A DNA stretch of 64,000 bases, from positions 4,340,001-4,404,000 of the forward strand of contig CAWAAR010000003.1 in NCBI GenBank assembly GCA_963780135.1, read 5' to 3'. Positions 6,563-15,753 of the stretch are shown piece after piece. A program made the translations under genes and the position numbers. The first letter of the stretch is position 1. Each line of letters begins with the position of its first letter. Origin of the DNA: Clostridium_AM sp963780135. Lineage in GTDB: Bacteria > Bacillota > Clostridia > Clostridiales > Clostridiaceae. A model generated the notes under the pieces. It saw only the letters and a program-made list of their open reading frames with translations. It ran no database searches and was not told the DNA's origin.

Positions 6563-8005
6563 ATGGAAGCAGAAAAAATTTACACAGAAGAAAAAAAACA
6601 ATATAATGTAAAAGCAATTATGTTTGTATTGCTACTTGGTGGATTCATATCATTATTTAATGAAACCATATTAAATGTAGCATTTCCAAAATTAATGATG
6701 GAAATGAACATTACAGCCATCACAGTACAATGGCTTACTACTGGTTATGTATTAGTAGTTGGAATTCTTGTACCAGTTACAGCTTTTCTTATTCATACTT
6801 TTACTACAAAACAATTATTTTTAAGTGCAATGATAATATTTTTAATTGGAACCCTATGTGCTGTATTTTCTAATACCTTTGCAACCTTGTTAATTTCAAG
6901 ATTAATTCAAGCGTTAGGAACTGGTATGCTAATACCTATTATGATGAATTCAGCTTTAGCAATAACCCCTCCCCAAAAGCATGGTTCAATAATAGGCTTA
7001 TGCGTTTGTGTAATTACATTAGGTCCTGCACTTGGCCCAGCAGTTTCCGGTTTATTATTACAACATTTTAGTTGGCATTCATTATTCATACTATTAATTC
7101 CATTTTTGTTTATATGTATTGCTGGAGGTTATAAGTTCTTAGAAAATACCTCTGAACTAACAAAACCTAAAATTGATTACTTATCCATATTGCTATCAAT
7201 TATAGGCTTGGCAAGTATTATATATTCAGTAAGTTCAGCTGGTAATTCAAGCTTGTTAACTACTGTTACTATCTTTGCAATTGGACTAATATCATTGATT
7301 TTCTTTGGAAAGCGTCAATTGTCCTTAAAGCAACCAATACTAGACATAAGATCATTTAGGCATCCTATATTTACAATTGGTGTACTATTAATTGTATTAG
7401 TGCAAATGTTCCAGTTTTCAGTAAACATGACATTACCTCTATTGCTACAAAATGGCTTAAAAACATCTTCTTTTACATCAGCAATGGTTTTATTACCAGC
7501 AATTCTTACTAGCTGTATATTAACTCCCTTTGTTGGTAAGATTTACGATAAAATAGGCGGCATCATATTGATTCCATTAGGTTTTCTAGTAGCATGTATT
7601 TTTACTTTTGTACTATCTCGTGTTACACCATCAACTTCTGTAATGACAATTACTCTTATATATTGTTTTATAATGGTAGGAGTATCTATGTGTATGTCAA
7701 CTAGCCAAACAACTTCGCTTAGTGAATTGCCAGGCAAAAATCAAGCAGATGGTGTTGCTATAGTAAATACTGCAATGCAGATAGCTGGTGCTCTAGGTTC
7801 TGCTCTGTTTGTAGGTGTTATGACAGCTTATCAGAATATATACTTAAAAAATGTAAGTAATGCCACAGATCCAAGCAGTCAAGCAAATGCTATATATAGT
7901 GGCTTTAACCATTCTGTAACAATTGCTGCTATACTAATTGGAATAGGTTTCATACTATCTTTAATCCTTAGTAAAAAAAGTAGAGCTAAGAATAATGTAA
8001 AATAA
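6563..8005 (+). CDS. DHA2 (14-helix) MFS multidrug efflux pump, LmrB-like
   Basis: 480 residues, strongly hydrophobic throughout, with the DHA2 opening (NETILNVAFPKLMMEM, about 32-47) and motif C-like stretch ITLGPALGPAVSG (about 151-163). It is a proton-driven drug exporter in the cytoplasmic membrane. Start ATG 6563 follows AAGGAG. The preceding gene is an LmrA-type repressor and the shared operator half-site lies just upstream, so this is the target pump of that repressor. B. subtilis LmrB exports lincomycin and puromycin; the substrate here is only inferred by this analogy. The gene is bracketed by two related palindromic elements. Confidence 0.85.
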   Translation: MEAEKIYTEEKKQYNVKAIMFVLLLGGFISLFNETILNVAFPKLMMEMNITAITVQWLTTGYVLVVGILVPVTAFLIHTFTTKQLFLSAMIIFLIGTLCAVFSNTFATLLISRLIQALGTGMLIPIMMNSALAITPPQKHGSIIGLCVCVITLGPALGPAVSGLLLQHFSWHSLFILLIPFLFICIAGGYKFLENTSELTKPKIDYLSILLSIIGLASIIYSVSSAGNSSLLTTVTIFAIGLISLIFFGKRQLSLKQPILDIRSFRHPIFTIGVLLIVLVQMFQFSVNMTLPLLLQNGLKTSSFTSAMVLLPAILTSCILTPFVGKIYDKIGGIILIPLGFLVACIFTFVLSRVTPSTSVMTITLIYCFIMVGVSMCMSTSQTTSLSELPGKNQADGVAIVNTAMQIAGALGSALFVGVMTAYQNIYLKNVSNATDPSSQANAIYSGFNHSVTIAAILIGIGFILSLILSKKSRAKNNVK

Positions 8006-8008
8006 TAT

Positions 8009-8069
8009 GACACAATATTTTGAGAGGACAGAGGACAATTGTCCTCTGTCCTCTCAAAAAAGTTGTGTC
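8009..8069. repeat. Perfect GAGAGGAC palindrome, short form of the element at 6280-6476
   Basis: 8018-8059 is a perfect 42-base palindrome centred on CAATTG, with arms containing GAGAGGACAGAGGAC. GACACAA / TTGTGTC forms an outer inverted repeat (8009-8015 and 8063-8069). It lies between two convergent genes (pump stop 8005, kinase stop 8143) and can act as a bidirectional terminator, since T-runs flank both arms. Sequence identity with the upstream element shows common origin. Confidence 0.85.
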
Positions 8070-8142
8070 TCTTTATGCTTACATAAAGTCTAAATTTTAT
8101 AATAGTCTTTTCCAAACATATTTATTTCAACATTGAAAGTAA

Positions 8143-9156
8143 CTACATATAACCTATAAAAGGAAAATGTATTGAAACTTCCACCCCCTTACCATATTCA
8201 GAATCTATAGCTATATAGTGTCCTAGCTTTCCTGCAAGCTTTTGACTTATATAAAGTCCCATTCCAGATGAATGCTGCTTTACCCTTCCATTGAAACCTG
8301 TAAAGCTTTTTTCAAAAACTCTTTCAATATCTTCTTTTTTTATACCTATACCATTATCTTTTATATAAAGAATTTTCTCCTTTTCTTCCACCTTAGCGCA
8401 TATTTTTATAATGCCACCTTTAGCTGTATATTTTATAGCATTATCCAAAACCTGTTTTATTATAAACTGAAGCCATTTATAATCAGAATTAACCTCTATA
8501 TCTAAATTTTCTACTTCTAATTTTATATCCTTGTTTATAAACCAAGAAGCTTCACTTTTTATGCTTTCTTTCACAACCTGTTCAATTTTAATGGTATCTA
8601 TTCTATAATCTTTAGAAAAATCATTTATTCTTGAATAAAATAGTACCCTCTGAATATAATCTTCAACCTTCTCTATTTCCATTTCTATTCCGTACAATAT
8701 TTTTTCATTGTCATTATTCAAATTATTTTCAATAATAAGCTTAGAAGCTGCAATGGGTGTTTTTATTTCATGAACCCAGGTAGTTAAAAATTCAACACTT
8801 TCATTATTGCTATTATTGAGCTTTTCTATTTTTATATTAGCATTTTCATATAAATTATTAATTATATCTAAGTAAATTTTTTGTTCTGAGCTTAAAGGAG
8901 CAGGCAAGCTGTGAATCCAATCCATACCTTTCTTAGGAACCTTTCTGATTTTACTTATGTAGCAAACAATTATACTATAGTCAACTGCTAGATATATTAT
9001 AAACATTAATAAAGAAACTATAACTAAATATTCTACATTGGATTTTAACATTCTTGTGGATCTGTCAAAGAAGACTACACCAGCTACAAATATCATTAGT
9101 ATCATAAAAAATATAATTAAATTTCTTCTATCTCTTAAATATTCTCTTAAACTCAT
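8143..9156 (-). CDS. BceS-type intramembrane-sensing histidine kinase
   Basis: 337 residues. Two N-terminal helices (about 12-30 and 43-65) are separated by only about a dozen residues, so no real extracellular sensor exists; this is the hallmark of BceS-like kinases, which sense flux through a partner ABC transporter. H-box WVHEIKTPI with phospho-His at 129, then N-, G1- and G2-type motifs (NAIKYT, DNGIGI, GMGLYIS). Its start overlaps the regulator stop (ATGA), so the two are co-translated. The transporter partner is encoded at 10340-12992 nearby. Transcription runs into the palindrome at 8018-8059. Confidence 0.88.
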   Translation of the reverse strand: MSLREYLRDRRNLIIFFMILMIFVAGVVFFDRSTRMLKSNVEYLVIVSLLMFIIYLAVDYSIIVCYISKIRKVPKKGMDWIHSLPAPLSSEQKIYLDIINNLYENANIKIEKLNNSNNESVEFLTTWVHEIKTPIAASKLIIENNLNNDNEKILYGIEMEIEKVEDYIQRVLFYSRINDFSKDYRIDTIKIEQVVKESIKSEASWFINKDIKLEVENLDIEVNSDYKWLQFIIKQVLDNAIKYTAKGGIIKICAKVEEKEKILYIKDNGIGIKKEDIERVFEKSFTGFNGRVKQHSSGMGLYISQKLAGKLGHYIAIDSEYGKGVEVSIHFPFIGYM

Positions 9157-9827
9157 ACTATATACCCCATACTTTTTTGAGTTTCAATATAACCTTCTAA
9201 GCCAATATCCTTAAGTTTTTTCCTAAGTCTTGCAATATTTACAGTTAAAGTGTTATCATCAACAAAGCTTTCGTCCTGCCAAAGATTTCTTATAATTCTA
9301 TCACGACTTACTATGGATCCTTTATTTTTCATAAGTATGTGAAGGATTTTAAATTCATTTCTAGTAAGCTGAAGATTTTTGCCATTGTACATAATTGTAT
9401 CATCTTTTAAATTTAGTATTAGACCTTTATGAGTAATTACATCTGATTCTAAATCATTAAAATAAGCATAGGTCCTTCTAAGTATTGCATTTACCTTAGT
9501 AAGTAAAATATTTATTGAAAATGGCTTAGTAACATAATCATCCCCGCCCATATTTGTTGCTACTATAATGTCCATTTCCTCAGTCCTTGAAGATATAAAC
9601 ATTATAGGCACCTTTGAAAGCATTCTTATTTTTCCACACCAATAAAAACCATCATAAATTGGTAAGTTTATATCTAGAAGTACTAAGTCTGGTTTATATT
9701 TAATAAATTCTTCTATAACCATATTAAAATTTTCAATTCGTCTACCCTCATATCCATGTTTTTTTAAAGCAGTAATTATTTCTTCTCCTATAATTTCATC
9801 ATCTTCAATCACCAATATTTTAAACAT
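9153..9827 (-). CDS. OmpR-family response regulator, BceR type
   Basis: 224 residues. Receiver domain 1-115 with acidic pair D9/D10, phospho-acceptor D52 (LLDINLP) and K101 (TKPFS); the C-terminal winged helix holds RDRIIRNLWQDESFVDDNTLTVNIARLRKKL-type motifs of OmpR proteins. Ribosome site AAAGGAAAG before ATG 9827. Paired with the BceS-like kinase; expected to activate the transporter operon starting at 14987, upstream of which a clear inverted repeat lies (15061-15097). Confidence 0.88.
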   Translation of the reverse strand: MFKILVIEDDEIIGEEIITALKKHGYEGRRIENFNMVIEEFIKYKPDLVLLDINLPIYDGFYWCGKIRMLSKVPIMFISSRTEEMDIIVATNMGGDDYVTKPFSINILLTKVNAILRRTYAYFNDLESDVITHKGLILNLKDDTIMYNGKNLQLTRNEFKILHILMKNKGSIVSRDRIIRNLWQDESFVDDNTLTVNIARLRKKLKDIGLEGYIETQKSMGYIV

Positions 9828-9946
9828 AAATACATCTTTCCTTTCTTTAAAAAACTTTATTTACTCTCTAAAAGCTATATTAAAATAAATATTATATGAT
9901 ATAATTTTATCGTAATTTATAATTAATGTAAAAAGGAGTTATCATT

Positions 9947-10306
9947 ATGTTTTTTCACATAGAAATTATTAGTTTAATAGTACTCGTATTCTTAGCTATA
10001 TTAATTAGTTTAATAGGTCTTTATCATTTCTCAAAGCAGGAATATAATAATTTTTTTGTAAGTTTATTATTAGATGAAAACAAACTAAAATCACTTAAAG
10101 CAAATAATATAAATCAAAATCAATATAAAAAAATCAATTTTATATTAAAGATTCAAACAATATTATTGATAATTTTATCAACTACAGCTGTTTATGTTTT
10201 TAAATTGCATAATTACTTAGATATTAATTATGTCTTAATTATCTTACTATTTGCAGTTAAATTTGCTTCAAATAAACTTATAGAGCAAATATTTAATAAG
10301 AAATAA
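9947..10306 (+). CDS. Small membrane protein, unknown family
   Basis: 119 residues with hydrophobic segments at about 5-26, 66-84 and 92-108 and a polar, Asn/Lys-rich loop between the first and second. AAAAGGAG lies 9 bases before ATG. It is transcribed divergently from the response-regulator gene and converges on the permease gene, so it sits inside the Bce-type module but on the opposite strand. Similar short membrane proteins occur beside peptide-resistance loci, but I cannot name the family. Confidence 0.6.
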   Translation: MFFHIEIISLIVLVFLAILISLIGLYHFSKQEYNNFFVSLLLDENKLKSLKANNINQNQYKKINFILKIQTILLIILSTTAVYVFKLHNYLDINYVLIILLFAVKFASNKLIEQIFNKK

Positions 10307-10338
10307 TGAGAATGAACTAATTCCATTCTCATTATTTC
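10302..10338. terminator. Bidirectional terminator between convergent genes
   Basis: 13-bp stem AATAATGAGAATG / CATTCTCATTATT with a short loop, directly after the stop of 9947-10306 and just before the stop of the permease on the other strand. Confidence 0.85.
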
Positions 10339-10339
10339 T

Positions 10340-12238
10340 CTATTCTTTTCCCCAAACAATATTTGTATAGGAATTTACAGTTACAATGTAATATATAAAA
10401 TAAATACATATATAAAATATCATTATAAATACACAATATTTCATTATTGCTTCATTTATTAGTCCTTGAAATACCATTAAAGCTGCTGTGCTGTGGCAAA
10501 TGGAAATTATCAAAGGCATTCCAAAGGTTACTAATAATTGTTTTCTTACGGATTTCTTTATTTCCTTCTTGTTCATACCTATCTTTCTTAAGGCTAAATA
10601 TCTTTTTTTATCATCGGCTGCCTCCATTAATTGTTTAAAGGAAATTATGCTTCCTGTTGCTAAAGAAAATAATATACCTAAAAACATTCCGATAAAAACA
10701 AATATAGCTCCCCCTTTGTAAAATCCCTGATAGGAATCATAATAAGAATCTACATACACTCCTTGTGAAGTAAGCTTGCTCAATTCCTTAGTAAGTTCCT
10801 TTGATTTTTGTTGATTTTCAACTACATATCCACTTATAGTATTAACTTCACCTTTTCTACTTAAATCATTAAAAACTTTATCTGAAACCACAATAGTTTT
10901 CGTTGTTATAAAATAGCTTACTACCTGAATATCTGTAAGTTTTTTAATAGTAAAATCCCTTTGTGAATCCTTTAATTTAATTGAAGCCACACTATTTATA
11001 TAATTTTGTTTTTTATATGATCCTTCACCTGTTTTAATGAGCAAGCATTCATTATCCTTTAAATCTATCTTATTTCCCCTATCATTTATTGTAATTACAC
11101 TATTATAGTCACTTTGCGATATTATTTTTCCTTCAAAGTCATCTTTCTGTAAAACAGGAATATTAACATTTCCATTTACAAGCTTTAAATTATTTACTGA
11201 AACCAATTTATTATCAACATGCTTACTTATGACATTTTCAATTTTTTCATTTAATTCTTTATCTGCATTGATAAATTCATAGGAAAAAGGCATATTCTTA
11301 TTTATATCTTCTTCTGTAGTTTTATAAAAAGAATAAGAAACTCCAATGGAAGTTAAAGTTACTGCACTTAAAAGAGAAATAACACAAAGAATTTTTTCAT
11401 TGCTTTTTATTCTATAAAGGATTTGAGCTGTAGATACCATATTTTCTCCTCTATAGTAAAATCTTTTATTCTTTTTAATAGCTTGTACAAGTATTACAAT
11501 AAAGCTATTAAAAAGCAAATATGTACCTATGGATACTAAAATAATTATTGGTATACCTACTCTAATAAGTTGTGCTGTAGTTTTATTATAGGACATAGAA
11601 TATCCTAACAAAATAAGTATTAAAGATAAAACTGACATAATCCAAGATGCTTTTGGAGCTTTTTCTCCCTGATTTTGTGCACTTAAAAGCTCTATTACTT
11701 TATATCTATATATTATGCTGTAGCTGTGAATAGAATTTAATAAAAAAAGTATTAAAAATACTAAAACAGTTATGTAAAAAGCTTTAAAAGCAATGGTAAA
11801 TTCTATATTCAAAGTTTCTCTCATTAGATAAATAAGCATAAGGGAGAAATATTTTGAAAACATTACTCCTAAGATTGTTCCACAAAATATTGATAAGCTA
11901 CCAATAATTAAGTTTTCATAAAACAGCATTTTTGCAATTTGTTTTTTTTCCATACCAATCATAGAATATATGCCTATTTCTCTTTTCCTATTCTTTAAGA
12001 AAAAGCTATTTGAATACCATATAAATATAAAAGAAAACAATGCAACTATAAAAGCTGAAGCCCTAAACATAAGCTTAATTGTAGGTTTATTATCTGCAAG
12101 TTTTAAAAATACATCATTAAAAGCAATAGAACAGAATATGTAAAATATCATAACTGAAAACACAGCACTTATAAGATACATAATGTAATTATTAAAGTTT
12201 TTCTTAACATTCTTTACAGCTAAACTAATGAAGCTCAA
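10340..12238 (-). CDS. BceB-type ABC transporter permease
   Basis: About 632 residues with the BceB layout: helix 1 near the N-terminus (SLAVKNVKKNFNNY then a hydrophobic span), an FtsX block of three helices, two more, a large extracytoplasmic domain (about 310-500) that binds the peptide complex, and a final FtsX block. The longest ORF begins at TTG 12253, but GGAGGTG there is the ribosome site for TTG 12238, which gives (M)SFISLAVKN. It overlaps the ATPase gene by 14 bases. BceAB-like pumps free lipid II-cycle intermediates from bacitracin, nisin and similar peptides and signal to BceS. The exact peptide is unknown. Confidence 0.88.
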   Translation of the reverse strand: MSFISLAVKNVKKNFNNYIMYLISAVFSVMIFYIFCSIAFNDVFLKLADNKPTIKLMFRASAFIVALFSFIFIWYSNSFFLKNRKREIGIYSMIGMEKKQIAKMLFYENLIIGSLSIFCGTILGVMFSKYFSLMLIYLMRETLNIEFTIAFKAFYITVLVFLILFLLNSIHSYSIIYRYKVIELLSAQNQGEKAPKASWIMSVLSLILILLGYSMSYNKTTAQLIRVGIPIIILVSIGTYLLFNSFIVILVQAIKKNKRFYYRGENMVSTAQILYRIKSNEKILCVISLLSAVTLTSIGVSYSFYKTTEEDINKNMPFSYEFINADKELNEKIENVISKHVDNKLVSVNNLKLVNGNVNIPVLQKDDFEGKIISQSDYNSVITINDRGNKIDLKDNECLLIKTGEGSYKKQNYINSVASIKLKDSQRDFTIKKLTDIQVVSYFITTKTIVVSDKVFNDLSRKGEVNTISGYVVENQQKSKELTKELSKLTSQGVYVDSYYDSYQGFYKGGAIFVFIGMFLGILFSLATGSIISFKQLMEAADDKKRYLALRKIGMNKKEIKKSVRKQLLVTFGMPLIISICHSTAALMVFQGLINEAIMKYCVFIMIFYICIYFIYYIVTVNSYTNIVWGKE

Positions 12239-12992
12239 TATTTTCACCTCCAAGTGCTGCTAAAACCTTTAGAATTCTATCAAAAAATTCTTTTCTATCT
12301 CCATTGCTAATTATCTCAGTAAACAAGCTACCATCCTTTATAAATATAATTCTTCTGCAAAAACTAGCTGCAAAAGCATCATGAGTTACCATTAAAATTG
12401 TAGCATTTTGCTCCTTATTTAATTCACTCATACAGTTAAGCAGCTCTCTTGATGACTTAGAATCAAGAGCACCTGTTGGTTCATCTGCTAGTATAAGCTC
12501 TGGATTAGTTATTATAGCTCTAGCTGCAGCTGCTCTCTGCTTTTGCCCACCTGATACTTCATAAGGATAGTTATCAAGTATACTGATTATACCTAAAGCC
12601 TGTGCTATTTTTTCTACACTTCTTTCTATCTTCCTAACACTAACTTTAGAAAGTGTTAAAGGCAGTATTATATTTTCCTTTAAAGTTAAAGTATCAAGTA
12701 AATTGTAATCTTGAAATATGAATCCTAAGCTTTCTCTTCTGAATTTTGAAAGTTCAGGTTCCTTTAAATGTGTTATATCCTTGCCACCTATGGTTATATT
12801 TCCAGAAGTAGGTGTATCTATAGTTGCTATAACATTTAATAATGTAGATTTTCCTGCTCCAGACGGTCCCATAATCCCAAGGAAATCCCCTTTTTCTACT
12901 TCAAAACTAATTCCATTTAATGCATTTGAAACATTTCCTCCTTGATGTTCTCCATATACTTTTTTTATATTTTGGCCAGTTAATACTTTCAT
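12225..12992 (-). CDS. BceA-type ABC transporter ATPase
   Basis: 255 residues. Walker A GPSGAGKSTLLN (near residue 42), Q-loop FQDYNLLDTLT, signature VSGGQKQRAAAARA, Walker B LILADEPTGALD and H-loop VTHDAFAAS. ATG 12992 is preceded by GGAGGA; the longer ORF start at 13004 overlaps that ribosome site. It lies 15 bases after the serine hydrolase stop and overlaps the permease, so the three genes form one operon. It powers the adjacent BceB-like permease. Confidence 0.9.
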   Translation of the reverse strand: MKVLTGQNIKKVYGEHQGGNVSNALNGISFEVEKGDFLGIMGPSGAGKSTLLNVIATIDTPTSGNITIGGKDITHLKEPELSKFRRESLGFIFQDYNLLDTLTLKENIILPLTLSKVSVRKIERSVEKIAQALGIISILDNYPYEVSGGQKQRAAAARAIITNPELILADEPTGALDSKSSRELLNCMSELNKEQNATILMVTHDAFAASFCRRIIFIKDGSLFTEIISNGDRKEFFDRILKVLAALGGENIELH

Positions 12993-13007
12993 AAGATCCT
13001 CCATTTA

Positions 13008-14987
13008 TTAATATTTAAATCCAAATAAGTTCCAGTAATTTAAAAACCATATATATAATATCCCTGTAAAAGCTATGATAAAGTAATATATTCTACTAAA
13101 TAAGTTGCCATTTTTCTTCATCCAATTAAGCACTGTATAAACTAAAAACAATAGATTTAAAAATAAGCTTAATATTGGCACACACAGCATCAATTTAGCT
13201 TCCATACTTATTCCATACCTTGTTGGCTCACCAAGTACAAATAAAGCTGCAATAAAGAAGAATATATCCAAAAAGCTGATTCCAAAACTCATACCTAAAA
13301 GAGATTTTTTAAAATCATCTAATTCTTTTCCTTTTTTCTTTATTATAATATAAAAGACTCTTCCAATAGAGAATATAATTGAAATTAAAAATACTATTGA
13401 GCAAAATGCTGTTATGGAAATCTGTACTGCTGGCAGTTCATAGCATTTAAGCTTTTCATAAGTACCATGCCAGCTGTCCTGCTGCTGAGCTACATAATAA
13501 ATTTTTCCGCCTTCATTCTTTTTAAATATTACATATTCTCCGGTGTCAGCTCTTTTAAACACAAGTGGTTCTACTTCAGTAATTGTTGTACTATATTCAT
13601 TTCCAACAAAAACGTCTTTACCTTTTAATGTTAAAGTATTTTTATCCTTTAAACTTATAGTTAAATCTTCACCTTCAGGAAATGCATCTCCCTTATGAAA
13701 AGTGCTTTTTGGATTCTCACTAAATCTATAAGTTCCTACAAAATCCTTTAAATTGCTTTTTGATGTATAAGAAATGTTGTTAATCTTTATTTCTTCTTTC
13801 TTTGGAAAATACTTTTTAACCATCTCTGCCACAATTTCATCAGGCACATTGTTATTTCCTTGATTTACAGATATAAAAACTCCTAGATTTTCATCTGGAA
13901 ATAATGTCATATCACTGTATATGTTATCTGGTGAATATCCAAGATGCTCAATAGCTCTATATCCATTTATAACTTTTTCATTAAAACCATAAGCCATTCC
14001 TGGCAGTCTCTTGTCAAAAGCTGCATGCTGACTGTGCATATTAATAGCTGTACTTTCCTTTAATATTCTTTTATCCTCATATGCTCCATTATTTAACTGA
14101 GCTATCATAAATTTAGCCATATTTTCAGAAGTTGATATTATGCCTCCAATAGCGTAGTTATTAAAATATCCCTCAACTGCTTTAGCCTTAACAATTTTAC
14201 CATTTTCGTAATTGTAGCCACATTCTAATCCTTTTGGATTCATATCTCTGTTTAATGTTGAATTATTCATTTCTAATGGCTTAAATATGTTATCTTCAAT
14301 AATATTGTTAAGGGCTTTTCCTGAAACTTGTTCAACAATACCCCCTGCTAATGCTGTATCATAGCTGCTGTAATTAATAATAGTTCCTGGCTTTCTTACA
14401 ACTTTAGGCATATGCTTTTTTAAGAACTCATTCATGGACATTAAATTCTTTTTATCCTTTGATAAATCCGCTATTCTATTATCATCTATTCCTGATGTAT
14501 GTGTAAGAAGTTGTTCAACTGTTACTGGATTTGAATATTGATTTTTCAAACTATATCCTTTTAAATACTTATTTACATCAGCTTTTAAATCCACCTTACC
14601 TTGTTCATAAAGCTGCATCATTGCTGTATAAGTAAAAAGCTTTGATACAGATGCTATTCTTATTAATGTTTTATCCGCAGTCACAGGTGCTTTATTCTCC
14701 AAATCCGCATATCCATACCCTTGGCTAAAAATAACCTGTCCATCTTTTACAACAGTAATTACTGCTCCTGGAATGTGCTGCTTTTCCATCTTTTTTTGAA
14801 AAGTAGTGTCCATAAATACCTTTAAATCATCTTTATTACTTAATAAATCATCACTTGAATTAGATTCTGCAAAAACTGTAATGCTATTTCCAAAGCACAA
14901 TATAACTATTGATATAAATGCAAATACTTGTTTTACTAACTTGTTTTTCAAGAAATTTATATTTTCCTTAGATCTTTTATACCACAT
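13008..14987 (-). CDS. Membrane-anchored serine hydrolase (beta-lactamase/PBP4* family)
   Basis: 659 residues from ATG 14987, chosen because GGAGGAA sits seven bases upstream; the GTG at 15014 has no such site. A basic N-terminus and hydrophobic segment (about 19-40) form a signal peptide. The catalytic domain follows: SxxK motif S113-V-S-K116, INYSSYD as the YxN-like motif (about 195), and EHLGYS as the H/KxG motif. After a beta-rich linker come four C-terminal helices (about 520-655). The family includes D-amino peptidases, esterases and penicillin-binding-like enzymes. It is first in the operon with the BceAB-like pump, so it probably cleaves or modifies a peptide antibiotic or cell-wall target; that role is inferred. 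Confidence 0.8.
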   Translation of the reverse strand: MWYKRSKENINFLKNKLVKQVFAFISIVILCFGNSITVFAESNSSDDLLSNKDDLKVFMDTTFQKKMEKQHIPGAVITVVKDGQVIFSQGYGYADLENKAPVTADKTLIRIASVSKLFTYTAMMQLYEQGKVDLKADVNKYLKGYSLKNQYSNPVTVEQLLTHTSGIDDNRIADLSKDKKNLMSMNEFLKKHMPKVVRKPGTIINYSSYDTALAGGIVEQVSGKALNNIIEDNIFKPLEMNNSTLNRDMNPKGLECGYNYENGKIVKAKAVEGYFNNYAIGGIISTSENMAKFMIAQLNNGAYEDKRILKESTAINMHSQHAAFDKRLPGMAYGFNEKVINGYRAIEHLGYSPDNIYSDMTLFPDENLGVFISVNQGNNNVPDEIVAEMVKKYFPKKEEIKINNISYTSKSNLKDFVGTYRFSENPKSTFHKGDAFPEGEDLTISLKDKNTLTLKGKDVFVGNEYSTTITEVEPLVFKRADTGEYVIFKKNEGGKIYYVAQQQDSWHGTYEKLKCYELPAVQISITAFCSIVFLISIIFSIGRVFYIIIKKKGKELDDFKKSLLGMSFGISFLDIFFFIAALFVLGEPTRYGISMEAKLMLCVPILSLFLNLLFLVYTVLNWMKKNGNLFSRIYYFIIAFTGILYIWFLNYWNLFGFKY

Positions 14988-15060
14988 ACTTATGTTCCTC
15001 CATAGTTTTAACACCTTAAGAAATAACTAGTATTTTTCTTAAAAATGCCTTATTTAAAAT

Positions 15061-15097
15061 TTGAAGTTAAAGAACATTACCCATTCCTTAACTTCAA
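15061..15097. promoter_or_regulatory. Inverted repeat upstream of the serine hydrolase-bceAB operon
   Basis: TTGAAGTTAAAGAA (15061-15074) and TTCCTTAACTTCAA (15084-15097) match in 13 of 14 positions with a 9-base centre. It lies about 75 bases before the operon start. BceR-type regulators bind inverted repeats ahead of their ABC operon, so this is the best candidate site; an RNA hairpin role is the alternative. Confidence 0.55.
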
Positions 15098-15327
15098 CCC
15101 TTAAGTAAATTATATAAAACATCTTTAACATGAGCCATTCATTTACCTTACAATATTCGCAAACCAATGTTACATTATTGTAAGTATGAAAACACAACTG
15201 GCTTTAAAGAAATAGAACCTATATTTATTTAATTATATACACTATATTGGAATTTACGTTATAATTTAGTATATAGATGAAATCTTTGTATTTACCATAT
15301 GTTTCTTATATGAAAGGGGAAATAAAT

Positions 15328-15572
15328 TTGAACCATATTATTAGCATAGTACTATTTGTATTATTAGGAATTTTTATTATTATTGATTATTTTAAAGATA
15401 AAAAAGTATACAGATTATTAGCAATAATACCTATACTATTTGCAATTTTTTTCAGACACCATTATCAAATAATATTAGTAAAACATTATCCAATGTATTA
15501 ATAGTAATGCTAATTTTAGTTGGAATTTTTATTTTTTATTTAATTTTAAAAGATGAAAAAAAGCAAAAATAA
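15328..15572 (+). CDS. Small membrane protein read across a -1 frameshift at T7
   Basis: The zero frame from TTG 15328 (AAAGGGG upstream; a weaker ATG lies at 15277) encodes two hydrophobic stretches and stops at 15501. At 15446-15452 the run of seven T reads ATT TTT TTC, so T_TTT_TTC is in the exact phase of a canonical -1 slippery heptamer. After a -1 step the frame continues as CAG ACA CCA..., giving QTPLSNNISKTLSN, then a third membrane helix and the polar end KDEKKQK, stopping at 15572 just before a terminator. The joined product (about 82 residues) is a more sensible membrane protein than the zero-frame product, which ends in HHYQIILVKHYPMY. Either programmed frameshifting, a recent one-base loss, or a sequencing error could explain it. 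Confidence 0.55.
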
Positions 15573-15573
15573 T

Positions 15574-15619
15574 CTTTTTATTATATTGAAGTTAAATATA
15601 ATAAAAAGAGTTTTCTTTT
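15574..15619 (+). terminator. Terminator after the frameshifted membrane gene
   Basis: 13-bp stem CTTTTTATTATAT / ATATAATAAAAAG, then a T-rich tail. It begins one base after the -1 frame stop at 15572, not after the zero-frame stop, which supports the extended gene. Confidence 0.7.
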
Positions 15620-15690
15620 GAATAATAATATTCTAAAAAATAAGCAGGCCATTAAAAAGATTTTAAAGTATAGAAAGGAAGTTTATTTTT

Positions 15691-15720
15691 ATGAATACTA
15701 AAAATGAATTAAAACTTTAG
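15691..15720 (+). other. Nine-codon ORF with ribosome site, possible remnant of a leader peptide gene
   Basis: GAAAGGAAG, nine bases, then ATG opens MNTKNELKL followed by TAG. One inserted base near the stop would continue it as LDVVGID. The start resembles ribosomally made peptide leaders, but the fragment is too short to judge. Confidence 0.2.
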
Positions 15721-15753
15721 ATGTAGTTGGAATTGATTAAATCTTAGAAATGC

